DNA of 64,000 bases from Curtobacterium citreum (GTDB taxonomy: Bacteria; Actinomycetota; Actinomycetes; Actinomycetales; Microbacteriaceae). The translations under genes were made by a program, and so were the position numbers. How positions within the stretch are numbered: position 1 is the stretch's first letter; each line of letters opens with the position of its first letter. Under the pieces are notes generated by a model that was not told the DNA's origin, searched no databases, and saw only the letters and a list, made by a program, of their open reading frames with translations. Of this stretch, positions 50,657 through 58,874 are shown piece by piece. Location: the NCBI RefSeq assembly GCF_006715175.1, contig NZ_VFMQ01000001.1, positions 868,001 to 932,000 on the forward strand, written 5' to 3'.

Positions 50657-52684
50657 ATGACGGCGCTCGACGTCAGCCGCCAGGACCGGCGACGGCTCAC
50701 GACCGGCACCCCGACCCGGCGGCTCGCCGTGGTCCGGACGGTCGCCCTGCTCGCCTCGATCGCCGGCGTGAACTACATCGTCTGGCGCTGGGCCGCCTCC
50801 GTGAACTGGCACTCGTGGTGGATCGCGGTGCCGCTGATCCTGGCGGAGACCTACAGCGTCATCGACTCGCTCCTGTTCGCCTTCGGAGCGTGGCGGCTGC
50901 GCGAGCGGGGGGAGCCGCCGACGAAGCCGGCCGGGGACGTCACGGTCGACGTCTTCGTCACGACGTACAACGAGCCCGTCGAGCTCGTCGTCCGCACCGC
51001 CCGCGCGGCGAAGGCGATCACACACCCGCACAGCACGTGGATCCTCGACGACGGCAACCGTCCGGAGATGCGCGCCGCCGCAGAGGCACTCGGGATCGGC
51101 GTCATCACCCGCGGTGCCGACTGGGTCGACCGTCCCCGCCACGCCAAGGCCGGCAACCTCAACAACGCGCTGCTCGCCACCCAGGGGGAGTTCCTGCTCA
51201 TCCTGGACGCCGACCAGGTCCCGGAGCCGTCGATCCTCGACCGCACGCTCGGGTACTTCAAGGATGAGCGGATGGCGCTCGTGCAGACCCCGCAGTGGTT
51301 CGAGAACGTCCCGGACGCCGATCTCCTCGGAAGTCAGGCGCCCCTGTTCTACGGGCCGATCCAGCAGTCGAAGGACGGCTGGAACGCCGCGTTCTTCTGC
51401 GGCTCGAACGCGATCCTGCGCCGCGAGGCCCTCATGCAGCTCGGCGTCACCCGCTACGTGCGCGAGGTCGAGGAGTCCGTCGAGCGGACGATCAAGACCT
51501 CGCGGAAGCTCCTGGCCCGGGCGCGCGAGACCGAGACCGACCCGCGCGTGCTCGACGCGCTCGACGGGGCCGAGCAGGTCGTCGACCGCGCCCGTGACCA
51601 GATCGACCGGGGCGAGCCGCTCGGCGACGTCACGTACGACTTCCAGCGCGGCATCGACGCGATCGCCTTCCGGTTCGCCGCCGCCGACCTCGAGGCGGTC
51701 CGCCGCGACCTGCAGGAGCTGGCGGCGATGTCGACCGAGGCGGACACGTTCGCCGGGCTCGACGACGCCGCACTCGACGTCCTCGGTCGGCGCGAGGCCT
51801 CGCCCGTCGCGGCCATCGAGTCGATCGCCGTCCTGGCCCGCGCGCTCGACGTCAACCGCGACGACGAGGCGCAGCCGATCATGCCGCTCGCCACGATCTC
51901 GGTCACCGAGGACATGGCGACCGCGATGCGCCTGCACGGCCTCGGCTGGAAGTCGGCGTACCACGACGAGATCCTCGCCAAGGGCCTGGCGCCCGAGGAC
52001 CTGCCGACCATGCTCGTGCAGCGCCTCCGGTGGGCACAGGGCACCATGCAGGTGTTCTTCCGCGAGAACCCCCTCGTGCAGAAGGGGCTCTCGTTCGGGC
52101 AGCGCCTCATGTACTTCTCGACGATGTGGAGCTACCTGTCCGGCTTCGCCGCGGTCGTCTACATCGCGGCCCCGGTGCTCTGCCTGTCGTTCGGGGTGGT
52201 CCCGGTCCAGGCGTACAGCGTCGACTTCTTCGTGCGGCTCATCCCGTTCCTCGTGCTCAACCAGGCACTGTTCTGGGTGGTCGCCGCGGGCAGACCGACG
52301 TGGCGCGGGCAGCAGTACTCGCTCGCGCTGTTCCCCGTGTGGATCGAGTCCGTGACGAGCGCGTTCGAGAACGTGTTCCGGGGCAAGCCGCTCGGCTTCC
52401 GGGTCACCCCGAAGGTCCGCGACGAGTCCGAGCAGAAGCCGCGGTGGGACCTCGTCAAGCCGCAGCTCATCGCGATGGCGGCCCTCGTCGCGTCGCTGGT
52501 GCTCATCGGCATCCGCTACCTGACCGGCCAGGCGGAGGGGATCGCCCCGCTCGTCAACTCCGCCTGGGTCGTCTTCGACCTCTTCATCTTCAGCATCGTG
52601 ATCCGAGCGGTCCGCTACGGCGGTCCCGGCCCCGGCACGGTGCAGTCCGAACACGAGTCCTCGACCGCAGGAGGCCCGCTGTGA
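50657..52684 (+). CDS. Cellulose-synthase-like glycosyltransferase (GT2) with insertion
   Basis: A 675-residue membrane GT2 enzyme, BcsA-like. Two N-terminal spans (about 22-70) precede the catalytic core: VDVFVTTYNEP, ILDDGN, DxD in DADQVPEPS (Asp184/186), FFCGSNAILRREAL near 245-258, TED at 417-419 and QRLRW from 455, then four or five C-terminal spans. No PilZ domain is present. Between the FFCGSNA block and TED lies about 150 helical residues where BcsA has about 20. ATG 50657 is preferred over 50651 for its spacing to GGGAAGG. The next gene overlaps by GTGA. Likely product: a beta-linked exopolysaccharide. Confidence 0.88.
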   Translation: MTALDVSRQDRRRLTTGTPTRRLAVVRTVALLASIAGVNYIVWRWAASVNWHSWWIAVPLILAETYSVIDSLLFAFGAWRLRERGEPPTKPAGDVTVDVFVTTYNEPVELVVRTARAAKAITHPHSTWILDDGNRPEMRAAAEALGIGVITRGADWVDRPRHAKAGNLNNALLATQGEFLLILDADQVPEPSILDRTLGYFKDERMALVQTPQWFENVPDADLLGSQAPLFYGPIQQSKDGWNAAFFCGSNAILRREALMQLGVTRYVREVEESVERTIKTSRKLLARARETETDPRVLDALDGAEQVVDRARDQIDRGEPLGDVTYDFQRGIDAIAFRFAAADLEAVRRDLQELAAMSTEADTFAGLDDAALDVLGRREASPVAAIESIAVLARALDVNRDDEAQPIMPLATISVTEDMATAMRLHGLGWKSAYHDEILAKGLAPEDLPTMLVQRLRWAQGTMQVFFRENPLVQKGLSFGQRLMYFSTMWSYLSGFAAVVYIAAPVLCLSFGVVPVQAYSVDFFVRLIPFLVLNQALFWVVAAGRPTWRGQQYSLALFPVWIESVTSAFENVFRGKPLGFRVTPKVRDESEQKPRWDLVKPQLIAMAALVASLVLIGIRYLTGQAEGIAPLVNSAWVVFDLFIFSIVIRAVRYGGPGPGTVQSEHESSTAGGPL

Positions 52685-53094
52685 CCACGCAGCACGTGAC
52701 CTTCGAGGTGCCGGCCGTCGCCGCGTCCCTCGACGAGGTGCAGGACCGGTTCGCCGCCTGGTGGGAGACGCTCGACGTCGACGACGTGCGGCTCCGCTTC
52801 GCGCTCGAGACCGCGTTGGCCGAGGTCGCCGCGAACATCGTCGAGCACACCAAGCGCACCGACCGGATCGAGGGCCGCCGCTACACGGTCGAGCTCCTGG
52901 CGACCGACCGCGAGCTCCTCGCGGTGCTCACCGACAACGGGCAGCCGGCGGACGTCGACCTGTCCGCGGTGACGATGGCGGACGTCGACGAGGAGAGCGG
53001 CCGCGGGCTCGCGCTCTCCATCGCCGCGCTCGACCGGCTCGAGCACCAGCACGTCGGCGGCCACAACATCTGGACGCTCGCGTGCAGCCGGTGA
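52681..53094 (+). CDS. RsbW/SpoIIAB-like anti-sigma/serine kinase ATPase
   Basis: A 137-residue single-domain HATPase_c_2 protein. The N-box is LETALAEVAANIVEHTK at about residue 42, the G1 box LTDNGQPAD near 85, and the G2 region ESGRGLALSIAALDRL near 107; the end NIWTLAC fits the last strand. Such proteins bind sigma factors or STAS antagonists and can phosphorylate them. No STAS, PP2C or sigma gene is adjacent. It is translationally coupled on both sides to the glycosyltransferase and to the GH26-like/OpgC fusion, so it probably acts in that system, perhaps as a switch. Confidence 0.82.
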   Translation: MTTQHVTFEVPAVAASLDEVQDRFAAWWETLDVDDVRLRFALETALAEVAANIVEHTKRTDRIEGRRYTVELLATDRELLAVLTDNGQPADVDLSAVTMADVDEESGRGLALSIAALDRLEHQHVGGHNIWTLACSR

Positions 53095-55622
53095 GGGGCG
53101 TCCTGGCCAAGGCCGTCGCGCTCCTCGTCGTGCTCGGGACGCTGCTGCTCGGCGGCGCGCTCCCGGCGTCCGCGGTCACGGCGACGCAGTCCCCAGCGAC
53201 GGCGGCAGCCTCGGACCGCGGTGCGCTCCCGGCGTCCGACCGGGCGTGGTTCGGCCCGGACCTCGACTGGGGCGACGATGGCCCCGACGGCTACGCGGGC
53301 CGACTCGGTGCCGTGCCGTCGATGTACGGCGTCGAGATCGAGTACCCCTTCGACCGGAGCGCCCGGAAGGAGTTCCTCCGGGCGACCCGGGCCGCGGCCG
53401 CCCAGGGGGCCGTCCTCGTCGTCAGCCTCGAGCCCTCGCAGTCGCTCGGCTCCCTGACCCGCGCCGACGCCGAGACCGCGAACCGCCTGTTCGAGGAGGT
53501 CCACCGGCAGTACGACACCCGCGTGCTCGTCCGCTTCGCGCCACAGATGAACGGCACGTGGGTCCGGTGGGGGCAGCAGCCGACCGCGTTCGTCGACGCC
53601 TTCCGCACGCTCGCCCGCGTCGTGCACGCCGGCGACTCGTCGGCCGCGATGGTGTGGTCGCCGTCGTACGGGGCCGGCTACCCGTTCGGGGAGTCCGCCG
53701 GCCGCCTGCAGGACCTGTCGGCGACCGACGTGTCGAAGCTCGACACGAACGGCGACGGACAGCTCACCGCGGCCGACGACCCGTACGCGCCGTACTGGCC
53801 CGGTGCCTCGAGCGTCGACTGGGTCGGCCTGTCCATGTTCTCCTTCGGCAAGGGCAAGGCCACCGAGGCCGCCGGGCGCGAGGTCCCCCTCACCACCAAC
53901 GAGGTCCCCGCCGCCGGTGAGGTCCAGGCACGCTTCGACGAGACCTGGGGCTACCAGCAGCCGCAGACCGAGGGGACCTTCACCCAGCGCTTCGCCGTCG
54001 ACCAGGACCGTCCGATGCTCCTGGACACCGGGGCGCTCTACGACCACTCGCTCGAGGGAGCCGCGGAGCTCCCGGTCAAGCAGGAGTGGTGGCGGCAGGT
54101 GATCGCCGCCGTGCAGCAGCACCCCGAGGTCCGCGGCGTCACGTTCCTCGAGACGAACCGCCGCGAGCCCGAGGCCGGCAACCGGGTCGCGGACTGGCGG
54201 GACACGGCCGTCCCGGGGATCGCCGGGTCGTTCCGCACCGACCTGCAGGACGCCGACCACTTCGTCTTCGGGCCGGTCACCGAGCGGATCACACCGCAGG
54301 ACGGCGCCGCCGCCATCAGCCAGGAGTACGAGACCGGCGGCGACCAGATGGCGTGGATCGTCTGGTTGGCGGCCGGTCTGGCGGCGGTGTTCCTGCTCAG
54401 CGGCCTCGTCGGTCGCCTCCTGCCGAGCTGGCGCTACCCCGACGACGGCAAGCCCGGGCGCGACCTGCGGCTCGACCTGTTCCGCGGCTTCATCATCCTC
54501 GCCGTCGTCATCACGCACATCGAGATCGGCGGGCCGTACTCGTACATCACGCTGCACGCCACGGGCGCGATCACCGGCGCCGAGATGTTCGTGTTCCTGT
54601 CCGGCATGGTCCTCGGCATGACCTACCCGTTCGCGATCAAGAAGTTCGGCGAGTGGGTCGCCGCCGTCGGCGCGTGGAAGCGTGCGCGGAAGCAGTACCT
54701 CGTGACGCTCGGGGTGATCCTGGTCGTCTTCGCGATGAGCTTCATCCCCTTCCTGAACACCGACGCGATCACGACCTTCACGGACCGGGGGACCGGGACC
54801 GGCGGCGTCGGGGCCGAGGGACGGGTGTACGACCTGTACCCGAACGCGATGCAGCTGCTCGCGTACCCGCCGCCCTGGTACGCGATCCGGCAGTTCCTGC
54901 TGCTCGAGATGGGCCCGTGGCCGTTCAACATCATGGGACTCTTCGTGGTGCTGAGCCTGTTCATCCCGCTCTTCATGTGGGTGATCCGGCGCGGGTTCTG
55001 GTGGGCGCTGCTCGTCGTCAGCTGGGCGGTCTACGTCTTCCAGGCCCTCAACCCCGACTTCCGTCCGCTGAACTCGCAGTTCGAGGCGGTCTTCCCCCTC
55101 CTCACCTGGCAGGTCGTCTTCACGCACGGACTCGTGCTCGGCTACTACCGCCGACAGGTCATCGGCGCGCTCACCGGTCGGCTCGGCAAGGTGCTCATCG
55201 GCGTCGGCATCACCGGGTACGCGCTGTTCCTGGTCTACGTCTGGGCGGGCAACCAGTTCGGCTTCACCCCGACCCCGTTCCCCGCGACGATGTACGACCA
55301 GCTCTACAACACGGCGTACCAGCGCGTGGACCTCCAGTGGGGCCGGCTCGTCGACATCGCGTTCTTCGCGATCGTGTCGTACGCGATCCTCACGGTGTTC
55401 TGGAAGCCGATCGCGGCGGTCCTCGGCTGGCTCTGGATCCCGATCGGGCAGGCGAGCCTCTACGTCTTCGTGTGGCAGGTGTTCTTCGCGCTGGCCATCG
55501 CGTCGATCCCCGGTGTCGACTGGTTCAACGGGTGGATCGGCTTCGCCGCCCACACCGCGCTGATCCTGCTGGTCTGGTACATGATCCGCAAGAAGTTCCT
55601 CTTCTCGGTCATCCCCCGCTGA
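53091..55622 (+). CDS. Fusion: GH26-like domain plus OpgC-type acyltransferase
   Basis: An 843-residue exported/membrane protein. A signal peptide or anchor (about 5-28) leads to a GH26-like domain (about 50-430): RFAPQMNGTWVRWG near 149, VWSPSYGAGYP near 190, and RPMLLDTGALYD near 308. In active GH26 enzymes I expect Glu at these two sites (HEMNG and EFG); here they are Gln152 and Asp312, so catalysis is doubtful. A calcium-type loop DTNGDGQLTAAD is at 218-229. After a span near 425-445 the OpgC domain (about 456-843) has DLFRGFIILAVVITHIEI and about ten spans. It overlaps the upstream gene (GTGA). Probable role: binding and acylating the polysaccharide made by the glycosyltransferase. Confidence 0.83.
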   Translation: MRGVLAKAVALLVVLGTLLLGGALPASAVTATQSPATAAASDRGALPASDRAWFGPDLDWGDDGPDGYAGRLGAVPSMYGVEIEYPFDRSARKEFLRATRAAAAQGAVLVVSLEPSQSLGSLTRADAETANRLFEEVHRQYDTRVLVRFAPQMNGTWVRWGQQPTAFVDAFRTLARVVHAGDSSAAMVWSPSYGAGYPFGESAGRLQDLSATDVSKLDTNGDGQLTAADDPYAPYWPGASSVDWVGLSMFSFGKGKATEAAGREVPLTTNEVPAAGEVQARFDETWGYQQPQTEGTFTQRFAVDQDRPMLLDTGALYDHSLEGAAELPVKQEWWRQVIAAVQQHPEVRGVTFLETNRREPEAGNRVADWRDTAVPGIAGSFRTDLQDADHFVFGPVTERITPQDGAAAISQEYETGGDQMAWIVWLAAGLAAVFLLSGLVGRLLPSWRYPDDGKPGRDLRLDLFRGFIILAVVITHIEIGGPYSYITLHATGAITGAEMFVFLSGMVLGMTYPFAIKKFGEWVAAVGAWKRARKQYLVTLGVILVVFAMSFIPFLNTDAITTFTDRGTGTGGVGAEGRVYDLYPNAMQLLAYPPPWYAIRQFLLLEMGPWPFNIMGLFVVLSLFIPLFMWVIRRGFWWALLVVSWAVYVFQALNPDFRPLNSQFEAVFPLLTWQVVFTHGLVLGYYRRQVIGALTGRLGKVLIGVGITGYALFLVYVWAGNQFGFTPTPFPATMYDQLYNTAYQRVDLQWGRLVDIAFFAIVSYAILTVFWKPIAAVLGWLWIPIGQASLYVFVWQVFFALAIASIPGVDWFNGWIGFAAHTALILLVWYMIRKKFLFSVIPR

Positions 55623-55627
55623 CCCCG

Positions 55628-55870
55628 CACGCGCGTTCGTTCCCATCGCGAGTGATGTGGGAAGCGGAATCGCGCATACCTGGTCAGAACGAACGACCCG
55701 GTGCGCGCGGATCGACCTGGTACGCGCGGTTTCGCCCGGTACGCGCGGAGGCACCGAGCACGCGCGTTCTTTCCCATCGCGAGTGACCCGGGAAGCGGAA
55801 TCGCGCGTCGGAGGTCGGAAGGAACGACCTGGTATGCGCGGATCGACCTCCGTTGCGCGGATCGGCCCGG
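55628..55870. repeat. Duplicated block and short dispersed repeats
   Basis: A block with GTTCGTTCCCATCGCGAGTG...GGGAAGCGGAATCGCGC occurs at about 55633-55673 and again at about 55763-55806 (GTTCTTTCCCATCGCGAGTG). Between and after them units such as GTGCGCGCGGATCGACC, GGTACGCGCGG, GGTATGCGCGGATCGACC and GGCATGCGCGGATCGGC recur. Direction and function unknown. Confidence 0.75.
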
Positions 55871-55930
55871 CATGCGCGGATCGGCTTCCTCCGCGCGGAC
55901 CGGTAGCGCGGGTGGGCGGGTGCGCCGCGA

Positions 55931-55984
55931 CCACGGACGGACGGGAGGCGCGGTGCCGGCCGGCACCGCGCCTCCCGTCCGTGG
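55931..55984. repeat. Intergenic palindrome (family member 3)
   Basis: The core GGACGGGAGGCGCGGTGCCGG pairs perfectly with the following complement, and CCACGG/CCGTGG extends it at the ends with a small repeat slip. It lies 20 bases before the stop of the convergent oxidoreductase gene, consistent with a terminator. Confidence 0.8.
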
Positions 55985-56003
55985 GGTGGTCGCGTGGGGC
56001 GGG

Positions 56004-57119
56004 TCAGGCGAGCGCGCCGCTGTCGGTCGCGAGCGCCTGCCGGACCGGACCCCACGCGGCGAGCCGCTCCCGGACCGCCTCGTCCCGCTCGGTCTCGAGG
56101 GCTGTCGCGTGCGCCTGCTCGAGCACCTCGTCGACGACCACGCGCTGCCCGGAGCGCGCCGACGCGATCGCCGCGTCGACCATCACCAGGCTCATCACGT
56201 TGCGGTGCACCTCGCCGTCGGGACGGTGTCCGGACCGGACCGCGCGGACGAACGAGGCGAGCGCTCCCGCGATCTCCGTCCCGACCCCGGCGGCGGGCTC
56301 GGGCGACCCCGCTCCGCCGTCGACGACGCTCGACGGGTCGTGGTCGCCGTCCCAGGCGGCCGAGCCGGTCGCGCCGGTGGCCCGCCAGTCGCCGTTCCAG
56401 GACGTCTCGTCGCCCGGCGCGCACCACGAACCGTCGTAGACGTAGCGGACGTCGTCCTCGAACGTGAACACCGCGGCGGCGTTCGCGTGCCCGCGGTACC
56501 AGGACCACGACGGGTTCCACGACTCGCAGTACACCGACACCGGCTCGCGTTCGAGCACGTAGCGGGCGGAGTCGAACGCGTGGATCGCCATGTCGAGGAG
56601 CAGGACGTCGTCCATCTCTTCGCGGAAGCCGCCGAAGCGCGGTGCCCTCGCGAACCGGGTGTTCAGGCTCCCGACCCCGCCGAGCGCGCGGACGTGCTGC
56701 CGGAAGGCGACGAGCTGGTCGTTGTAGCGGCGGGACTGGGACACCATGAACAGCTGCCCGGTGACCTCGGCCGCGGCGGCGAGGGACAGGGCCTCGGCGA
56801 CGGTCTGGGCGGCGGGCTTCTCGCCGAGGACCGGCAGACCGGCGTGCAGGGCGTCCATCGTGACCTGGTGGTGGGCGACCGGCACGGTGATGTCGAGGAC
56901 GGCCTCGGCACCGGTCTCCGCGAGGAGCGCCGTGAGGTCCCGGCCGACCGGGATCGACGGGGCGCCGGCCAGGTCGGCCCCGGTGCGTGCGGCGTCGAGG
57001 TCGAGGTCGACGACGCCGACGAGCTCGACGTCGGGGTCGGCGGCGACGGTGGCGAGCCACGCGCGGCCCATCCCGCCGGCGCCGACCTGCACGACCCGCA
57101 GCGGGGCGTGGTCGGTCAT
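56004..57119 (-). CDS. Gfo/Idh/MocA-family oxidoreductase (ThuB-like position)
   Basis: A 371-residue NAD(P)-dependent sugar oxidoreductase. Rossmann motif VVQVGAGGMGRAWLATVA at the start, VVDLDLDAA after strand 2, and the family EKPAAQTVAEALSL near residue 100; the C-terminal domain has DVLLLDMAIHAFDSARYVL near 178 with the Asp/His pair used in catalysis. Its ATG overlaps the thuA stop (ATGA). In rhizobia thuB, of the same family, follows thuA in trehalose/maltose catabolism through 3-keto disaccharides; the arrangement here suggests a similar role. Confidence 0.88.
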   Translation of the reverse strand: MTDHAPLRVVQVGAGGMGRAWLATVAADPDVELVGVVDLDLDAARTGADLAGAPSIPVGRDLTALLAETGAEAVLDITVPVAHHQVTMDALHAGLPVLGEKPAAQTVAEALSLAAAAEVTGQLFMVSQSRRYNDQLVAFRQHVRALGGVGSLNTRFARAPRFGGFREEMDDVLLLDMAIHAFDSARYVLEREPVSVYCESWNPSWSWYRGHANAAAVFTFEDDVRYVYDGSWCAPGDETSWNGDWRATGATGSAAWDGDHDPSSVVDGGAGSPEPAAGVGTEIAGALASFVRAVRSGHRPDGEVHRNVMSLVMVDAAIASARSGQRVVVDEVLEQAHATALETERDEAVRERLAAWGPVRQALATDSGALA

Positions 57120-57940
57120 GCGCGAGCCCCGGCGGCGTGCTCGTCGGCCTGCTCGGACGCCGTCTCGTCCGGCTCGTCGTCGAACGGGCCCCGGTAGTGC
57201 TGGCCCTCGAAGTACTCGCCCAGGTCGTAGCGGCGGAGCGTCGGCAGCTCGCGCTCCCGGTCCGGCCGGGCCCACTCCGCGCCGTTCGCGACCACGCGAC
57301 GGACGTCGGGGTGGTGGTACACGGGGAAGTCCTGGTCACCAGGCGAGAAGTAGAAGATCTTCCCGAGGCCGCGGCGGTAGGTCATGCCGCTCCGGAAGAC
57401 CTCGCCGCCGGTGAACCCCGAGATGAAGATCAGCTCGTCGGGGGTCGGGACGTCGAAGTACTCGCCGTACATCTCCTGCTCGGGGATGACGATCGGGTTC
57501 GGGACGCCGCGGGTGATGGGGTGCTGCGGGTTCACGGTCCAGACGAGCTCCTGGTCGTGCTCGCTGCGCCACCGGAGCGTGCAGGTCGTGCCCATGAGCT
57601 TGCCGAAGATCTTCGACCAGTGGCCGGAGTGCAGGACGACGAGCCCCATGCCGGACAGGACGTGCTTGTGCACCCGGTCCACGACGGCGTCGTCGACGTC
57701 CGCGTGGGCGGCGTGCCCCCACCAGGTGAGGACGTCGGTCTCGGCGAGCACGGCGTCGGTCAGGCCGTGCTCGGGCTCCTGCATGGTCGCGGTGCGGACC
57801 ACGGCCTCGGGCAGGTGCTCGCGGATGCCCGCGGCGATCGCCCCGTGCATGCCCTCGGGGTAGCGCTCGGCGACGTGTTGCTCGACCTGTTCGTGGACGT
57901 TCTCGCCCCAGACGGTGACGCGGAGGGGGGTGGTGGTCAT
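57116..57940 (-). CDS. thuA: ThuA-family trehalose utilisation protein
   Basis: A 274-residue ThuA protein (glutamine-amidotransferase-like fold). Features: RVTVWGENVHEQ at the N-terminus, GMHGAIAAGIREHLP, DVLTWWGHAAHADVDD near residue 70, GLVVLHSGHWSKIFGKLMGT near 98, PIVIPEQEMYGEYFDVP near 148, and KIFYFSPGDQDFPVYHHPDVRRVVANG near 192. These are strong family hallmarks. It is placed between the sugar permease gene and a Gfo/Idh/MocA gene, overlapping the latter, and probably takes part in processing an imported disaccharide-like sugar. Confidence 0.92.
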   Translation of the reverse strand: MTTTPLRVTVWGENVHEQVEQHVAERYPEGMHGAIAAGIREHLPEAVVRTATMQEPEHGLTDAVLAETDVLTWWGHAAHADVDDAVVDRVHKHVLSGMGLVVLHSGHWSKIFGKLMGTTCTLRWRSEHDQELVWTVNPQHPITRGVPNPIVIPEQEMYGEYFDVPTPDELIFISGFTGGEVFRSGMTYRRGLGKIFYFSPGDQDFPVYHHPDVRRVVANGAEWARPDRERELPTLRRYDLGEYFEGQHYRGPFDDEPDETASEQADEHAAGARA

Positions 57941-57983
57941 GGTGTGTGCCTTCCTGGCTGTGGGAGCGCGGAGCGGGCCGTCG

Positions 57984-58874
57984 TCATTTGACGGCACCGC
58001 CGAGCGCACCGGCGGAGATGTAGCGCTGGGCGACGATGAGCAGGACCGCGGCCGGCAGCGAGGCCAGCACAGACGTCGCCATCACCGGCCCCCAGTCGGT
58101 CACGTTCGAGCCGATGTAGTTGTAGATGCCGAGCGTGATCGGTCGGACGGCGTCGGTCGACGTCAGGGTGAGCGCGATGAGGAAGTCGCCCCAGGCGCCG
58201 AGGAACGTGAAGAGCGCCGCGGTGACGATCGCGTTCCGGCTGATCGGCAGGACGATCGACACGAAGGCCCGCAGGTCGTTCGCGCCGTCGACGAGCGCGG
58301 CCTCGACCAGGCTCGGCGGGATCGACTCCATGAACGCGCGCATGAGCAGCACCGCGAAGGGGACCTGCACGGCGCTGTCCGCCAGGATCAGTCCGAGGTA
58401 GCTGTTGAGCAGTCCGACGTTGTTGAACAGCGCGTAGAGCGCGTTCGCGATCACGATCCCGGGGATCATCTGCGTGATGAGCAGCACGAGCAGGAACGCC
58501 TTCGTGCCGCGCATCCGGAAGCGGGCGAGTCCGTAGGCCGCCGGGGTCGCGATGACGAGCGTCAGCACGACGGTGCCGAGGCCGATGATCATGCTCGAGA
58601 CGAAGTTCTGCCCCTGCTGGGCGAACGCCGCCTGGTAGCCGGCGAACGTCGGGTTCCAGGGGAACCATGTCGCGGTGGCGGCACCGGACGTGGCCTGCAA
58701 CGACGTGTTCACCATCCAGTAGACGGGGAAGACCATGATCGCGAGGAACACGATGCCGAGGATCGTGAACGGGATCCCCTTGCGGCTCGAACGGGGTCGG
58801 CGGGCCCGGGTGCTCCGTGCCGTGGTGATCGCCCGGGTCGCCGTGACGGTCCTGCCTGCGAGTCCGACGCTCAT
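57984..58874 (-). CDS. Sugar ABC transporter permease, MalG-type
   Basis: A 296-residue permease with six spans. After a basic ~35-residue N-terminus comes FTILGIVFLAIMVFPVYWMVNTSLQ. The EAA loop, which contacts the ATPase, is SLVEAALVDGANDLRAFVSIVLPISRNAI at about residue 190. The C-terminus ends with AQRYISAGALGGAVK, as in CUT1 permeases. Its ATG overlaps the stop of the partner permease. No ATPase gene is present in the operon, so a shared MsiK-like ATPase encoded elsewhere is expected. Confidence 0.92.
   Translation of the reverse strand: MSVGLAGRTVTATRAITTARSTRARRPRSSRKGIPFTILGIVFLAIMVFPVYWMVNTSLQATSGAATATWFPWNPTFAGYQAAFAQQGQNFVSSMIIGLGTVVLTLVIATPAAYGLARFRMRGTKAFLLVLLITQMIPGIVIANALYALFNNVGLLNSYLGLILADSAVQVPFAVLLMRAFMESIPPSLVEAALVDGANDLRAFVSIVLPISRNAIVTAALFTFLGAWGDFLIALTLTSTDAVRPITLGIYNYIGSNVTDWGPVMATSVLASLPAAVLLIVAQRYISAGALGGAVK

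Larger units (their letters stand above)
55623..56003. other. Repeat-rich intergenic stretch
   Basis: About 380 bases with no gene. It holds a duplicated ~48-bp block, many short TGCGCGGATCG-like units and a palindrome at 55931 (listed separately). Confidence 0.7.

Noticed and set aside
52881..55934. A 1017-codon open frame on the minus strand opposite the GH26-like/OpgC gene
   Set aside because: The translation is a low-complexity Arg/Asp/Glu/Gly-rich shadow produced by high GC in third positions; the plus-strand gene has clear domains.
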